DNA of 64,000 bases from Manis javanica (Eukaryota; Chordata; Mammalia; Pholidota; Manidae), in contig NC_133172.1 of assembly GCF_040802235.1 (NCBI RefSeq), positions 32,445,738 to 32,509,737 of the forward strand, given 5' to 3'. Made by a program: the position numbers and the translations under genes. The notes beneath the pieces are model-generated. The model was not told where the DNA came from. It saw only the letters and a list, made by a program, of their open reading frames with translations, and made no database searches. Below are positions 25,080-36,850 of the stretch, piece after piece (position 1 is the stretch's first letter; each line of letters opens with the position of its first letter).

Positions 25080-25250
25080 GTCTAGTTCTAGCACTCAGAC
25101 TATTGTGTGCAGAGGGGCTTGTGGAAATCAGATTCTTGGGCCTGTCCCCAGCAGTTCCCTTTTCTGAAGGTCTGGGGTGGGGCCCAGGAATCTATGTTTT
25201 TAACAAATATCCCTAGTGATACTGATACACGTGGTCCAGAGGAAACTACT
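25080..25250 (-). repeat. hAT-type DNA transposon fragment (MER20-like)
   Basis: The blocks 'agattcttgggcctgtcccc', 'ggtctggggtggggcccagg', 'atctatgtttttaacaaat' and 'gatactgatacacgtgg' match the order of the MER20/MER5-like nonautonomous hAT group. The orientation is a guess. Confidence 0.5.
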
Positions 25251-25391
25251 GGTCTATGGGAACCAGCTTGCTTTTCCAGTAGCAATGTAAGTCCTTGGCC
25301 ACGTTCCCCTGCTCTTTACCACACACACTGAAATTGCCAGCACTGTGGGGAAGGTGGAAATCGCCATGAGGTTGTTGTGAGGGCATTTCCT

Positions 25392-25401
25392 CTGTGTGTG
25401 T

Positions 25402-25434
<33 letters not shown>

Positions 25435-25480
25435 AGAGTGTGTGAGTGAGTGTGTGTGTGTGAGAGAGAGAGAGAGAGAA
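25392..25480. repeat. (TG)n then (GA)n microsatellite
   Basis: TG repeats to about 25,434, then mixed TGAG units, then a run of GA to about 25,479. It explains the low-complexity open frames on the minus strand. Confidence 0.95.
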
Positions 25481-25644
25481 TGATGGGGAAAGAGGGGGAG
25501 GGGAAGAGAGAAAGGAGTGCAGGCTCACTTCCAAGGAGCTGAGTGAGCTGCTCTCCCACTTGAGGTGTTTCCATGCCAACTGAAGACCTCAGCCTCTAGG
25601 AAACCTGTATACAAAGTACCATATAGATTTCTTTCCACCCTGGC

Positions 25645-25870
25645 TCTCTAGGGTGATGGCTTTCAACACTTTTTGACTGTGATCCATAGAGAGAGAGAGT
25701 ACAGGTGGGCATGCATGCAGGCAAAACTGGAACAAAACCTTTACAAAATGACTCCCTTATTAATGAGATATACTCCACTTTCTCTGTTCTCTTCTTTTTC
25801 CATTTTAAAAATGTTGCTAGGAACATTCAAAGTTGATTTCATGACCCACCATGGGTCATAACCTGCTGCC
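25645..25870. repeat. DNA-transposon-like fragment
   Basis: The 'ttttgactgtgatccatag' start and 'catgacccaccatgggtcat' end are typical of an old hAT-type nonautonomous element. The family was not fixed. Confidence 0.45.
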
Positions 25871-25914
25871 TGAAAATCTCAGCTCTAAGACCCCACAGAA
25901 GGCCATGAGGGAGA

Positions 25915-26130
25915 GGCCATATGGTGTCCTGGTTAAGGGTGGGCTTTGGAGCCAGGCCACATAGGCCCAAATCCTTTAGGTGCTGTGCAACCTTGGCAAA
26001 GTCACTTCACTTGTCTGTGCCTCAGTTTCCTTTTTCCTAATGGACATCCTAATAGTGCCTACACCATGGGCTTTTGTGATAATTAAATACCTGTCCTATT
26101 GGGAAGGGCTTAGGACAGCACCTGCAAGTC
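25915..26130 (+). repeat. MIR SINE, near full length
   Basis: MIR landmarks: 'tggtgtcctggttaaggg', 'gctttggagccaggccac', 'gtgcctcagtttcctttttc' and 'gtgataattaaatacctg'. Confidence 0.85.
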
Positions 26131-26159
26131 AGCTCTAAACATGCAAGCAATGTGATTAC

Positions 26160-26345
26160 AGGTAGCTTTCACTGAATGCCAGATGTTCACAGGCCTCTGT
26201 ATGCACTGTCTCTTTAAATCCTCAGCACTACCTCCTGTGAAGTCAGTAATATCACCTTTCTCTCTTATAGATGAAGGGACCAGCAGATAGCTAGTAAGTG
26301 GCTGCTCACGATCAGAACTTCCACTGAGGAATTCCAGAGCTTGAG
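26160..26345 (-). repeat. MIR-type fragment, minus
   Basis: The 'actgaatgccagatgttca', 'ctctttaaatcctcagcac' and 'agatagctagtaagtggctg' blocks run in reverse MIR order. Confidence 0.55.
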
Positions 26346-26374
26346 CTGTTAATCTTTTACGTAGGGCCTCCCAA

Positions 26375-26510
26375 GTTTGCCTGAAAATGAATCATGTGCA
26401 GTTTTTTAAATACACAGATCCCTGGGCCTCACCCCACATGTACAGAATTGCCAGCTTCAGGGGAGGGGCCTGAGAGTCTGTATTTTAGAGATGCTTTCAG
26501 AAGACCTCCC
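26375..26510. repeat. hAT-type (MER20/MER58-like) fragment
   Basis: The blocks 'atacacagatccctgggcct', 'caccccacatgtacagaatt' and 'ggggcctgagagtctgtatt' follow the typical order of this group. Confidence 0.5.
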
Positions 26511-27081
26511 TTATTAGACCTACTGGTTTCGGAAGACCTCATGATTTGGGTGAGTTTTGGGAGCTGCCCCAAGAGGAGTGTCAGATGGGGCCTGCTAGGC
26601 AAGGTCTGTTCTGCAGGAGGGGACTCACTGGGCTGAAGGGCTGGACTCTGGGGCCACTCTTGTTTAACTGGCCTTACATCTGCTAACTGAGACAGTAACA
26701 CTATCACTCTGGAAGTGGCCTAATTCCCGATGCTCCTTTCTGCCTCAAATCTTCTATGAGGTTGCTATGATGATCATTTCCCATTTACAGAGCTGGAAAC
26801 AGTGCCTCGGACCATGTCAATGACTCCCTGAGGATTCCAGTGTTCTTAACCAGGGGTTCTGGCTCCCCACTTCCTGAGCCACCCCCCATATAGTACATGC
26901 TGTCAGGATCCTCGCTAGGGATGAGGGGAGTCTCCAACTTTCTGGGCTGCTTGGTCCTTGCAGAATTTCCCAGAGGCACAGATGCTGGCATGTTGGGGAT
27001 GAGTGAAAGTCTCTTTTGGGGTTTTGTTCAATTTTTTTTTCTCTCGTCAGCTCTGTCTCAGATTTATTTTGTCTTTTTTAA

Positions 27082-27163
27082 CTTGTGAGATAACAATACT
27101 CAGACTGAGGTATCTGCAAGCTCCTTGAACATGCCGGTCACTGTGAGCAGCTGCAGAAGTTAG
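27082..27163 (+). pseudogene. NOD2: NOD2 exon 5 remnant (LRR), acceptor lost
   Basis: LRR-coding sequence is recognisable from 'gataacaatact' to 'gagcagctgcagaagtta'. One base is missing in the 'aatatctcag' region (here aatactcag, about 27,095-27,101), which shifts the frame. Where the acceptor AG should be, the sequence reads ttttttaa. The end reads 'ttagtttaag', so the donor is weak or displaced. The exon is unlikely to be spliced normally. Confidence 0.8.
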
Positions 27164-27387
27164 TTTAAGTCTGGCTGGGCCATGGCATTGACCCCAGGTC
27201 CCCAACCTCACTCCAGGCCATACCCGTGGGGCCACAGCTATGAGCAAGATGATGGGCCGGGACAGGGGTGTTTGCATGGCTGGCAGGCCTGGGGTGAGTC
27301 CTGTCCCTGAGGGAATGGGCTACCCTGGGTTTGAGTGGCTGCTGTCCACTGTGCTTTGTCTCAATGTGTCCTCTCAGAATTTTCCAG

Positions 27388-27470
27388 TCTGTCAACAACA
27401 AACTATCTGATGGCTGTGCACCCTCTGTGGCCAGGCTCCTTGCATGCTAGTGGAGCTTCCTGGCACTGAG
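27388..27470 (+). pseudogene. NOD2: NOD2 exon 6 remnant (LRR), stop and deletion
   Basis: The acceptor (ttttccag) and donor (GTGACC at 27,471) are present. The exon is 83 bases where the LRR unit is normally 84; one base is missing near 27,389-27,393. TAG at 27,448-27,450 replaces an Arg codon (the AGG after 'CTT GCA TGC'). The 'aacaacaaact' and 'gatggctgtgca' blocks identify it. Confidence 0.85.
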
Positions 27471-29696
27471 GTGACCCCAGGGCTTCCCTATTCCCTGCAA
27501 ACTATTCTTTGTCCCTTTCCCAGAGTCAGTTAGGTCTGGTCTCAGTCCTGGCTTGGCCCATACTGGGCTTGTGTTCTCCTGGCTGAAGGGGCGGGCGAGG
27601 GGCAGTGTCTCATTTTGAGCAGGCTTTTGCTAATGCTGTGACCTCCCCGGTGAACTGGATGGACTCTGTTGAGGGCTTCCTGCCCTTTGACCATTAGCAC
27701 CCAGGGCTGAAGAGGCTTTCCAGGACCTTTTCCTTCCCTGCATCCAAGAGCATCATAAGCTCTCTGGGGCTGCTGACTCCCCTGATGAATGCTGAGCACC
27801 TGCTGCGGGGGGAGGCATGCGGCAGTCACTCCCATAGCTGTGGTGGCCAGCTGCCAAAAAGCTCCCACAAGCTCTTTTCACTGCTTGGTGGGTGTGGGTT
27901 TGCACTCCCCTCTGAGAAGTTTGCGTTCCTGCCGCTCCTTCCTGCCCTCAGCTGGAGTCTCTTTCCTATCTGACACCATTCAGTCATCTCTCCAGCTGGT
28001 CCCCGGGTTGGCCCAGCTTTTCATTCTCTCTGGGGTATTCTTGCCTCCTGGATGTAGGAGGCAGTAAGAGAAAATGAAGTGAAGAATTGCTTTCATCCAT
28101 TCTTTCTACCCTCTGGGCTGGGTTTGGGGATAGCCGCTGCCAGTTTTAAATTGTTGATATGCAGCTCAGTCTCAGGCAGGGCTGCTGAGGCCAGTGCCAG
28201 CTGTACAGTTGTGTATAAAGGACTCTCATCTGCTGCCTTCACTTGCTCTCCCAGACTCAGAATACCGAGAGCAGGTGGGCTGGTCCAATTTCCCCTTCCC
28301 CCAGGAGAGCTGTGGGGTAGCAGAAAGGTGCTGTGCTCAGAATTTGAGGCCTGAGGTTTACTAATAGAGCATCATGGTTGAGAGCGTGGGGCTCTGGAGC
28401 CGGACTGATGAGGTTTGGATCCAGGCTTCCTGAGAAGTGAATCCTCATCAGCTGTGTGACTTTGGGCAGCCCAGTGTCTCTGTGCCTCTGTTTCTCCTTC
28501 TATAAAATGGGGAGTAATTATAGCCATTTCATAGATTATTGTGATGATTAAGCAAGTTAATACACATAAAAAGCTGGCACAGCATCGTAAGTGGTTTGTA
28601 TAGAGAGCTTTGTGGCTAAATGATGGCAGGAAAATTACCTAAGTTCTCAGCATGTTTGTCCTATGTTAGTTCAGTCCTCCGGGGAGGGATTAGATGTGTA
28701 ACAGATTTGTTGGGGAGAATAGGTATGGGGGAAGGGAGCTGTGGGAGGCTGGGGGACCTGCAGACTGTGAAGGAGGTGTGATCCTGAGTGAGGGAGAGAG
28801 GGAGGAAGGGCCTTAGACTTCAGTGCAGTCCTGAGAGGGCAGGGAAGGAGCTGGGGAGTCTCCTAGCCAAGTCTGTCCAGCAAACTCACATCTCCTAGTC
28901 ATTGGCTGGGAGCAGCCTGGGGCAAACAGCAGCTGGGGCCCTTAGCTACACAATCTACTCAGAGGTCTGAGAGGCCACCTCACCCCTTCTTGAAGGGGAT
29001 AATAATACCCATCCTGCAGGATTGTTGTGAACCAGAGAGAGGCTCAAAGCATATGAAAACCCTTAGAGAAGATGAAAGCATGTTATGATTCCCAGAAGCC
29101 TGGGTGGTGGGTGAGAGCTCTGGGGATCTCTCTGAAACTTCCTGACAATCTGGATTGGATGAACTGCCCCCCTCCCTGCCCACCAACCCCACTCAGCAGG
29201 ATCCCCTCCTCTCTCCCAGCCACCCAAGCCTGCCCCAGCCTCTTTCAGAACAGGTATATGTTACCTACAGCAACAGGAGATCCAGTAAGGCTGCAGGGGG
29301 CACATAGTCCAGCATTTGGGGGTGGCTGAGGCAGGAGGAAAAGGTGCGACAGTGAGTCACCCTCGCTCCTCTGGGAAAACTACCCCCCAGGACAGCTGCC
29401 TATTGTGGCTCCCGCCTGTGCCTGTTACAGTGCTTTGCAAAACAGGTCTCCCCACTCCTTTCCCTTTGCTGGAAAATGAAGTTGTCGGAGCCTTTGAATT
29501 AGCTCCCTGAGGCATGAATAGCACTGACCAACCGCATCCGCATGTGCTTGGCAGGAGCAAGAGGACAGGACAGGCTCCTGAGTCCTGAGAGAGGTCCTTG
29601 AAGTTTTTGCTGTGCTTCTCTGTCCAGGCCACCCTTCCGCCTGCCGTCCCAGGCCTGTGGGCACTAACACTCAGCCTCCTCTGTGTTCCCTTCCAG
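27471..29696 (+). other. NOD2 intron 6
   Basis: About 2.2 kb. One MIR is recognised (28,370-28,595); the rest shows no gene or named repeat. Confidence 0.55.
28370..28595 (+). repeat. MIR SINE, near full length
   Basis: MIR landmarks: 'catggttgagagcgtggggc', 'gctgtgtgactttgggcagc', 'ctataaaatggggagtaatt' and 'gattaagcaagttaatacac'. Confidence 0.85.
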
Positions 29697-29779
29697 ACTG
29701 GGGAATAACCACATCATGGCGGCAGGAGCCCAGGTGCTGGCCTGGGGGCGCAGAGCCAATACCTCCCTGCAGTTCCTAG
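29697..29779 (+). pseudogene. NOD2: NOD2 exon 7 remnant (LRR), donor shifted
   Basis: The acceptor (ccttccag) is good. It reads [27 protein letters not shown], a near-intact LRR unit. The end reads 'ttcctaggttgg'. Either the exon is 83 bases with GT at 29,780, giving a frameshift on splicing, or the normal 84-base exon has lost its GT. No internal stop is seen. Confidence 0.88.
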
Positions 29780-31547
29780 GTTGGATTCTGGGGCACACGG
29801 GTCAGTGTGAAAGGCTTTGGGGCCTGTGAAGATTTAGGGGCAGGCGAAACTCTTCAGCCAGAATGCCCAGAGGCAGCCCGGGCTACAGTGGGGAGGCAGA
29901 CAGGGAGGGAGTGGGTAGCCTTGGCTGCCTCAACTTGCTTTTCACTAGATAAACAGGAAGTTCAGGATGTCTGGGTTAGGGGAGGGCAGTGCCCATGAGC
30001 TGGGGGCAGGAAGTCCGCTGGTCCTCATCATGGGTGCTGAGGCTGTGCTTCTTGCCTTTGCATGTACACTGGAACTGCTTGGGAGCTTCTGAAGAACTAA
30101 TGAAATGAAATATCCAGAGGCAGGGCCTAGGAATCAGTAATTTTATAAAGCTTGACAGAGGATGTGCAGCCAGGGGTGAGAGCAGAGGAAAGAGAAGGAG
30201 CTAGGGAAGGCTGGAGACTGGACTCAAGGTGGGCTGGGGCTTTACCATGTCCTTCGGAGCTCTTGCTTGCTCTGGGGCCATGCCTGGCCTGGCAGGGAAG
30301 GGAGAGGAATCAGACACAGGCTGGGAAGGCAGACCCACAGACCGCCGGGCTCAGAGTGGGCCTTCCTTGGCAGAGCGACCACCTCCCAGTGTTGCACCTG
30401 TGTAGGCCCCTGCAGCCTGTCTCCTGCCCTGGTATGAATTGGGTCCATTTGACAACAGCTGGGAGTTTTAAAACCCGAGAATAACCTTCGGGCCTTGGCA
30501 TTCCAGCCCATTTCACAGGCCAGCAAATTGCCACAGCTCCATTTGACCACAAGTGGGACTATGTTCCTGGGGAGATCAGCACCATTTCCAGGTTGCATTC
30601 GTAGCCACATAGAGTCTAGAGCAAGGGTGGTCCAGGCCCCACTGAGCTCTCTCCTGCTTGTGGTCACATTTGGTGTATCTGGGGTATATATCTTTCAACA
30701 CCTGTTAACAGCACCTGTCTGCACCAGGCACTGTTTAAAACTCCCAAACATTATCATATGATAAAACTGTTCTAAATACTGCTTTTTTAAAGATTTAACA
30801 ATATATCTTTCACATCATTATGACCTCGTTTTTAAAGACTAGCTGCTTAGTCTTTGACTGGTTGGATGTCCATAATCTGTTTAATTGGTCTCAGGTTGGT
30901 GCACACTTATGTCCAGGCTTTTGTTTTTACAGTGTCATATCCCTGGAGCACAGAGCAGTGTTGGTCAAATAGCCAGAGGTCAACTATTTACCTAGTGAAA
31001 GTGCAGGGCACATTCTAGTTCAGCTGTCTGCTCACTTGTGCACGTACAGGTCCAGGCTAACTTACCATATGTTAAAGAGCTGGGTCACAATGTCTGAGCT
31101 TGGCTCCATTTTTGATGTTTCCAAATTATGGTGGGTCTGAAGAGGATGACCCAGAAGGCGAAGGAGTGAGACACTGTGAAGGAACTGGGGATGTTAAGAA
31201 GGAGCAAGAGATGAAGAGCTGGCTTGTGGAAGAAGAATGAGACTTGTTCCGGGTGGTCCCAGAGGGCAGTCAAGGGCTTGTTGGTACAGTTACTAGGAAG
31301 TGGGCCACTACCATTCTATAAGTCTGAAGCAGCTGAAAAATGTGAGTGAAGTTTGGCCATATCTCCAAAGAAATGGGGGCAGGTCCACTTTGCTGGAGCC
31401 TAGGAGCCCCACTGAGACTTTTCTGGAATTGGGTGGAATTCTTGCCCCTCTGGCAGGGACCATAAAGTGGAGGGGCACTATTAATGCATGTCTACCACAT
31501 AGTTGGTGCTCACTGACTCACTGACAACTATCTGTTGGCCTTTTCAG
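29780..31547 (+). other. NOD2 intron 7
   Basis: About 1.8 kb. A hAT-like fragment lies at 30,040-30,155. Nothing else is recognised. Confidence 0.5.
30040..30155. repeat. hAT-type (MER20/MER58-like) fragment
   Basis: The 'acactggaactgcttgggag', 'ggcagggcctaggaatcagt' and 'aattttataaagc' blocks follow the expected order of this group. Confidence 0.5.
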
Positions 31548-31631
31548 TTTCTGGGGAATTGCGGTGGGTGGCAAGGGGACCCAGGCCTTGTCTGAAGCCT
31601 TGGGTGGTCACCAGAGCTTGACGTGGCTCAG
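31548..31631 (+). pseudogene. NOD2: NOD2 exon 8 remnant (LRR), open
   Basis: The acceptor (ttttcag) and donor (GTAGGC at 31,632) are present. The length is 84 bases, the normal LRR unit. The best frame reads FWGIAVGGKGTQALSEALGGHQSLTWL with no stop. Several consensus residues are changed; for example, the LRR Asn of 'GNRVGDEG' is lost. Confidence 0.88.
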
Positions 31632-32111
31632 GTAGGCTTCAGTGTCTCTTCTCCCATTGCCATGCGGAAGGCAGTGTGAGGAGGGAAGAACCTGGGCCAG
31701 TTTAGACGGTCTTTGAACTTTGTTTTTACTCTCCTCTGATAGGCAGTGGGATGTGAAGGAAAGACCACTGGATTTGGAGTCAGGACACTTGAGTCTTTCT
31801 GGATGTCCCTTCTTCCATTAAGGATCTTGATTCCTTGTCTGTAAATTGAAGATCTTGGGCTAATCAGATACATTTTATCTCAAGGACCAATTCCAATCTA
31901 GTAGTGGCTGCCCAGGACAATGTGTTGGGAAGGATTATGAGGCTGCTCCTGGGCTTAATGAAAAAGTGCACGGTAATCAAATAGTGATGTCTGAAATGGA
32001 GCGGACTAGGGAGTGGGGCTCTGTGTGTCTTGCATTGTGCCCTTCATGGCTTAACTTTTCTCTGAGGTCCCTCCCAGCTCTGACATGTTTTTATTCCCTG
32101 ATTACATGCAG

Positions 32112-32196
32112 CCTGGTGGGGGGATGACGTAGGCAATGTGGGTGCTGAAGGCTTAGCACTGATGTTGGAAAAGAACGTGGCACTGGAAAAACTTTG
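32112..32196 (+). pseudogene. NOD2: NOD2 exon 9 remnant (LRR), one base inserted
   Basis: The acceptor (acatgcag) and donor (GTGAGT at 32,197) are intact. The exon is 85 bases instead of 84; the extra base is in the G-run and following region (about 32,117-32,130). The remainder ('gtgggtgctgaaggc', 'ttggaaaagaacgtggcact') clearly matches the LRR unit. Confidence 0.86.
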
Positions 32197-32439
32197 GTGA
32201 GTTGGAGGGATTCCTTGCCCTGGGCAGGCAGATAACAACAGCCTCTGCTCATTCCCTGGCCTTATCTGTGAAAGCAGCTGTGTGGGGAAGACAGCAGTGG
32301 ATGCCTGAGTGACTGGGAGATTGTATTTATCCTTCTATGTCTGGGTGGCATGATGCTTATAGAGCCTAGCATATAGGTGCTAATTCTTTTTATTTAAGTA
32401 TTTTTAATTGGTTTGTTGTTTTTTTTCCTGCCTCCATGT

Positions 32440-32670
32440 GGCAAAAGGTTTGAGAGCACAGACTCTGGAATTGAGCAGGCTCAGCTTCAGGGCCTGCTGT
32501 AATCTTTGGCAAGTTAATCTCTGAATGTTAGGTTTTTTACCTGTTAAATGAGGGTATGGCTACTTCTGACTATAAAACACTGCTGTAAGAATTGAATGAC
32601 TTAATGCCTGTAAAGGGCTTAATATCATGCCTGGTGAAAGTGTAAGCGCTCCATAAATATTAAGTTGTCA
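32440..32670 (+). repeat. MIR SINE
   Basis: MIR landmarks: 'gagagcacagactctggaat', 'ggcaagttaatctctgaatg', 'ttaatgcctgtaaagggc' and 'gtaagcgctccataaatatt'. Confidence 0.8.
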
Positions 32671-33149
32671 TGGTGACAGTATTACTACGGTTATTATTGA
32701 TGTTGCAGTTACTCTAGTACTACAAGTGTACTACTAATACTCTATTATTTCAAAGTGAATGTGAGTGGCTCAGAAACTGGATGTCAGAGTCAGGGTCACT
32801 TTGGAAGGTGGAGTGGAGTTCACAGGAAGTTAAAAGATGAACCATGAATCATTCTTATACTGGTGACCTGACACTGATTGCAAATTTTCCATCCTTTAGA
32901 TGCCACTAGTGTGGTCTTCTTATGACATGTTCTGGGCAGTTCTAAGTTATATCAGGGAGATAAAATGCTGATTATTTTCCAGGAAGCAGAAGGGCACTGA
33001 AACATATGAGCATTGTCACAAAATGAATATCGTGGATGGCCCTTGGCTGTTGGCAGGGCCCACTAGCTCTGCCAGTGTACCACTGATTGCATCTTGATTG
33101 GATTTTACCACTTGGAATTTCTTGTTAGAGGAATGCCTCATTGTGAGTG

Positions 33150-33430
33150 TATCAGTTCTGACTACATTAGGCTGCAAGTCACAGAAAACCTCCATCTGCA
33201 GTGGCTTAAACCTGTAAAGGATTCTTTAATATCTGGGGGTGGGTAGTATAGGGCTGGCATGGTGGCTACATGGGGTCAGCAGGAGTCTGGACCCTATCTC
33301 TTGGTTCTATCACATCCTCAGTATGTGGCTTCATCCCTGTGATTGGTTGCCTCATGATCACAAGATGGCTGCTGCCTCTGCAACTCTACATCTGTACTCC
33401 AGGAGTCAGCCTGTACATCCAGGAAGGACG
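33150..33430. repeat. Old interspersed repeat, family not assigned
   Basis: The 'aggctgcaagtcacagaaaa', 'cagtggcttaaacctgtaaa' and 'gatcacaagatggctgctgc' blocks are typical of a mammalian-wide repeat that I recognise but cannot name. Confidence 0.45.
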
Positions 33431-33877
33431 AAAGGTATAGGCTAGCTGGTTTTCTCCCCATGAAGAGCATTTTCCTTGGAGCCCCACCTATCAGCTTCTT
33501 CGCTTTATGTGTTAATGTCCATGTGGATGTCACTTGGCTGCAGTGTTGAGTGGGAAATGTAGTTCACCAAGCCTGTGGCTGCCCCAAATGAAATTAGGCT
33601 TCCATTAATAAGCAAGAAAGGGAAAGTGGTTATTGGGTAGCTGGGACATGAGGGAGCTTCTTATATGGAGGAGCTCTGGGGTGAATTCTCTGCCAAAGGT
33701 GCCTCTGGAATCCAGAACCCTCACACTTTGTTTTATCCTTTCTTTCTTTCTCTGTAAAAGTGGATTTTCAGATGCTGTATTTTCTAAATGGGAGGCAAGT
33801 AGGTTAATCTTTACTGACATCATCTTTCATTATGAATGTTACCATATCAACTGGGCTTTCTCTTTTATTCTTGCCAG

Positions 33878-33961
33878 TCTGGAGGAGAACCATTTCCAGG
33901 ATGAAGGTGTGTGTTCTCTTGCCAAAGGACTCAAGAGAAATTCAAGCTTAAAAGTCCTGAA
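33878..33961 (+). pseudogene. NOD2: NOD2 exon 10 remnant (LRR), intact
   Basis: The acceptor (cttgccag) and donor (GTAAGG at 33,962) are good, and the exon is 84 bases. It reads [28 protein letters not shown], a fully conserved LRR unit with no lesion. Confidence 0.92.
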
Positions 33962-34686
33962 GTAAGGAACCCTTAGGCAGGAGCTGGGACAATAATGACT
34001 GGCCTTGGGGGAGAGTTTTACTGAATCAGAGATCTGGACAGCTTCCTGCCTGGTTAATCACACAAGGCAACCTGGTAGAAAATAGCTGGTATTGTCTGGG
34101 TTCCCCCAAACACAGGCAGGCATTCCAGTCCAAGTTGTTTACTTCGGAGGTGGTCCCAGCAAACACTGGTGAGACAGTAGTGAAGTGCAGTGGGGAAGGG
34201 CGAGTGTGTGGTCTAGCCTGTTATCATCCAGGCAGGTGGGCCTCAGAGGTGCTGGGGAGCTCCAGGATCCTGGAACCAATCGAGGCATGAGGCTGTGGGG
34301 GTGTGTATCTACCGACTACCTATCTTTCACTGGCTGATGTGTGCTTGTAGGAATACTAATTTTCTAGCATTTCTGGCTTGCCCTGCACATGGCTGAGCAT
34401 GCTCCCAGGGTCAATAGAATGTCCTCAGGCAGAGAGTGGAGGTCTTCGCAGCAAGCAGCCCGCAGAGTTGGAGCTGGAAGCTGAGGGAATAGAGCAGGGC
34501 GCTGAGAGCATCTGCTCCAGGGCTTTCAGGACTTGCCCTCCTGCTCTCCAGGGGCCCTTTCTGGCTCAGGCAGGAGAATTCTTTTCATGGTCACCTCCAG
34601 TGGCGACTCCTGTTGCACTGTGGAGGCAGGCATGCCTGTGCTCATTCTCATGTGCATTCCTTCCTTCATTTGTCCTGCATTCACAC

Positions 34687-35122
34687 TATGGTAGTCCTCC
34701 TTTATCTGTAGAGATATGTCCCAAGACCTCCGTGGATGCCTGAAACCACAGATAGTACCAAACCCTATATATTCTAAGTGTTTTCCTATATGTATATACC
34801 TATGACAAAGTTTAATTCATAAATAAGGCACTGTAAGAGATAAAAAAATAATAAATAAAACAACTATAACAATATACTGTAGTAAAAGTTGTGTGAATGT
34901 GGTTTGTCTCTCAAAATACCTTATGTACTGTACTCAATCTTCTGATATTGTGAGATGTTAAAATGCCTGCGTGATGAGATGGAGGTGGATGATGCAGGCA
35001 CTGTGAGGCAGCATGAGGCTGCTGCTGACCCTCTGACCAAACGTCAGGAGGAGGATATGAGCTTCTGGACTGTGGTGGACTGCGGGAATTGAAAGTGTGT
35101 ATAAGGGGGACTACTGTGCATT
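34687..35122. repeat. Tigger-type nonautonomous DNA transposon
   Basis: Terminal inverted repeats are visible: 'gtagtcctcctttat' at 34,691 pairs with 'ataagggggactac' near 35,101. Inside are the 'gtggatgcctgaaaccac' and 'caatatactgtagtaaaagt' blocks typical of TcMar-Tigger (MER44/Tigger7-like) elements. It has no transposase reading frame. Confidence 0.7.
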
Positions 35123-35149
35123 CATCCACTTGTGTACTGATAGGAGAAA

Positions 35150-35850
35150 TGTTTCTGGAGCACTCTACCAGGTGCTGTTTGAGGCACTGAGGATAGACTG
35201 GTAAAAAGGACAGAGCAGGCCCTGCTCACATAGCTCTTATATCCTAATGGGAGAGACAGATAATGAACAACTAAACAAACACATAAATAAGATCATTTCT
35301 CTAGTAATAAGGGCTCTAAAAAGAATGCAAAAGGGAACTTATGAGGAGTGGCTGGAGAGGGTGGCATTACTGCCCCTTGGTCAAGGCCTCTCTGGGAAGG
35401 TGGTTTGAGTTGTATCCTAAATAACAAAAAGGTTCCTGCCAAGCTGAGGTCTCAGGTAAGCGCCTTCTGGGTGGGCAGAAGAGCAAGTGCAAAGGCCTTC
35501 TGCAGAAACAAGCAACTGGTTTTGACAACAGGAGGACCTATGTGGTCAGACCATAGTAGAGGGTGGTGTGGCACAGAGGTGGGGGGGGGCTGGTCGCATA
35601 GGTTTCAGGTCGTGGGAAGGATTTGGGGTTTTAGTCTAAGGGCACTGAGAAGCCTTCAGAGGGTTTTAATCAGGACAATAACATGATCTGATTTACATCC
35701 TAAAAAGATCGTGCTTGTTGCTTTGTGCCAAACAGGTGAGAGAGGGGTAAGACAGGAGCGGGGAAACCAGTCAGGAGCTCCTGCAGTTGGAGAGCACTGG
35801 ATCAGGTGGAAGGCAGTGGAGAAAGCTGGTAAAAGGGGCAAGAGCTCATG
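35150..35850 (-). repeat. L2 LINE fragment, minus strand
   Basis: The 'cctaatgggagagacagat', 'aggcctctctgggaaggtgg', 'aagtgcaaaggccttctgc' and 'caataacatgatctgattta' blocks are in L2 minus order. Confidence 0.7.
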
Positions 35851-36639
35851 GAGGCCCTATGGGTCTGGGAGCTGGAGGGCTGGGCAGTGGCAGTATTGGT
35901 GGAGAAGCAATCAGGGGACCTTTGGTGGTGGACTCGGAAGGCAAAGCCCCAGTGCCACAAGGAGAGGGACAGTTGATGTCAGCAGGAGTCCAGTTAGTGA
36001 TCATCAGGGGCTTGTGCCCATGTTCTTGAGGCTGGCACCACACCAGCCATGGTGCCAAACTTCAGAGGGACATCAGGGCACCATCAGATGGCTCCTTCTG
36101 CTAAAGGAGGGTGGCATCTACCCTGGCAAATGTGTCCTAGGGAAAACACTTGCCTTCAGAGACAGGCAGACAGCTGCCTCGGGAGAGCGTCTGCTTCGCT
36201 GCCAGCCCGCCAGCCACACTGGCAACACTTGTTTGTGTTGCTTTGCAGGGCTTGGCAGTTGCCAAATGTTTGGGGAAAACACTTCCACTCTTCACATGGG
36301 GAAACTGGGGTGGGAGGCCTGGGTGAAGACTGGATTTGTCTGAGCTGGGATGCCAGGCTTTGCACACAGGGATGCCTTTGGCAATACTCAAGTTTATTAT
36401 TGACCAGGTGTGGATGTGGTAAATTTGTCCTCCCTCATTGTCAGACTTACACCAGTTGACCTCAACAGATGCCAGGTAATGACAGCAAGGATTATCCCAT
36501 GCTGCCTTTTGGGGATTCATATAATTGAGCACCACTGAATATCATCCCGCACTGCTTCTCTATAAAAATCAAGCTTCTTATATAGATTAAAAAAAAAAGA
36601 TGCCTACATCCTTCTTTTTCCAGGCATATCTACTGCCAA

Positions 36640-36850
36640 GCGTTGGTTGAGAGTGTGGGCTCTGGTGTCTGACGGCTTGGGTTTGGACCCCAGCTCCACC
36701 ATGACTAGCTATTTCTCCTTGGCATTGTGCTTCAGTCTCAGGTGTAAATAGAGATACTAATTGGACCCTTCCGTCAAGTTGGAAGCACTCACTGACACGA
36801 TATAGGTAACCAGCTGGCACATAGTAAGAGTTCAATAAATACGGGCTGTT
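36640..36850 (+). repeat. MIR SINE
   Basis: MIR landmarks: 'gagagtgtgggctctggtgt', 'ggcattgtgcttcagtctca', 'ctggcacatagtaagagttc' and 'aataaatacgggctgttatt'. Confidence 0.8.

Larger units (their letters stand above)
23240..27081 (+). other. NOD2 intron 4
   Basis: About 3.8 kb with MIRs, hAT-type fragments and a TG/GA microsatellite (listed). An AT-rich patch lies at 24,315-24,370. 24,400-25,080 shows no recognised element. Confidence 0.6.

Noticed and set aside
25254-25579. His/Thr-rich minus-strand reading frames
   Set aside because: They are direct translations of the TG/GA microsatellite.
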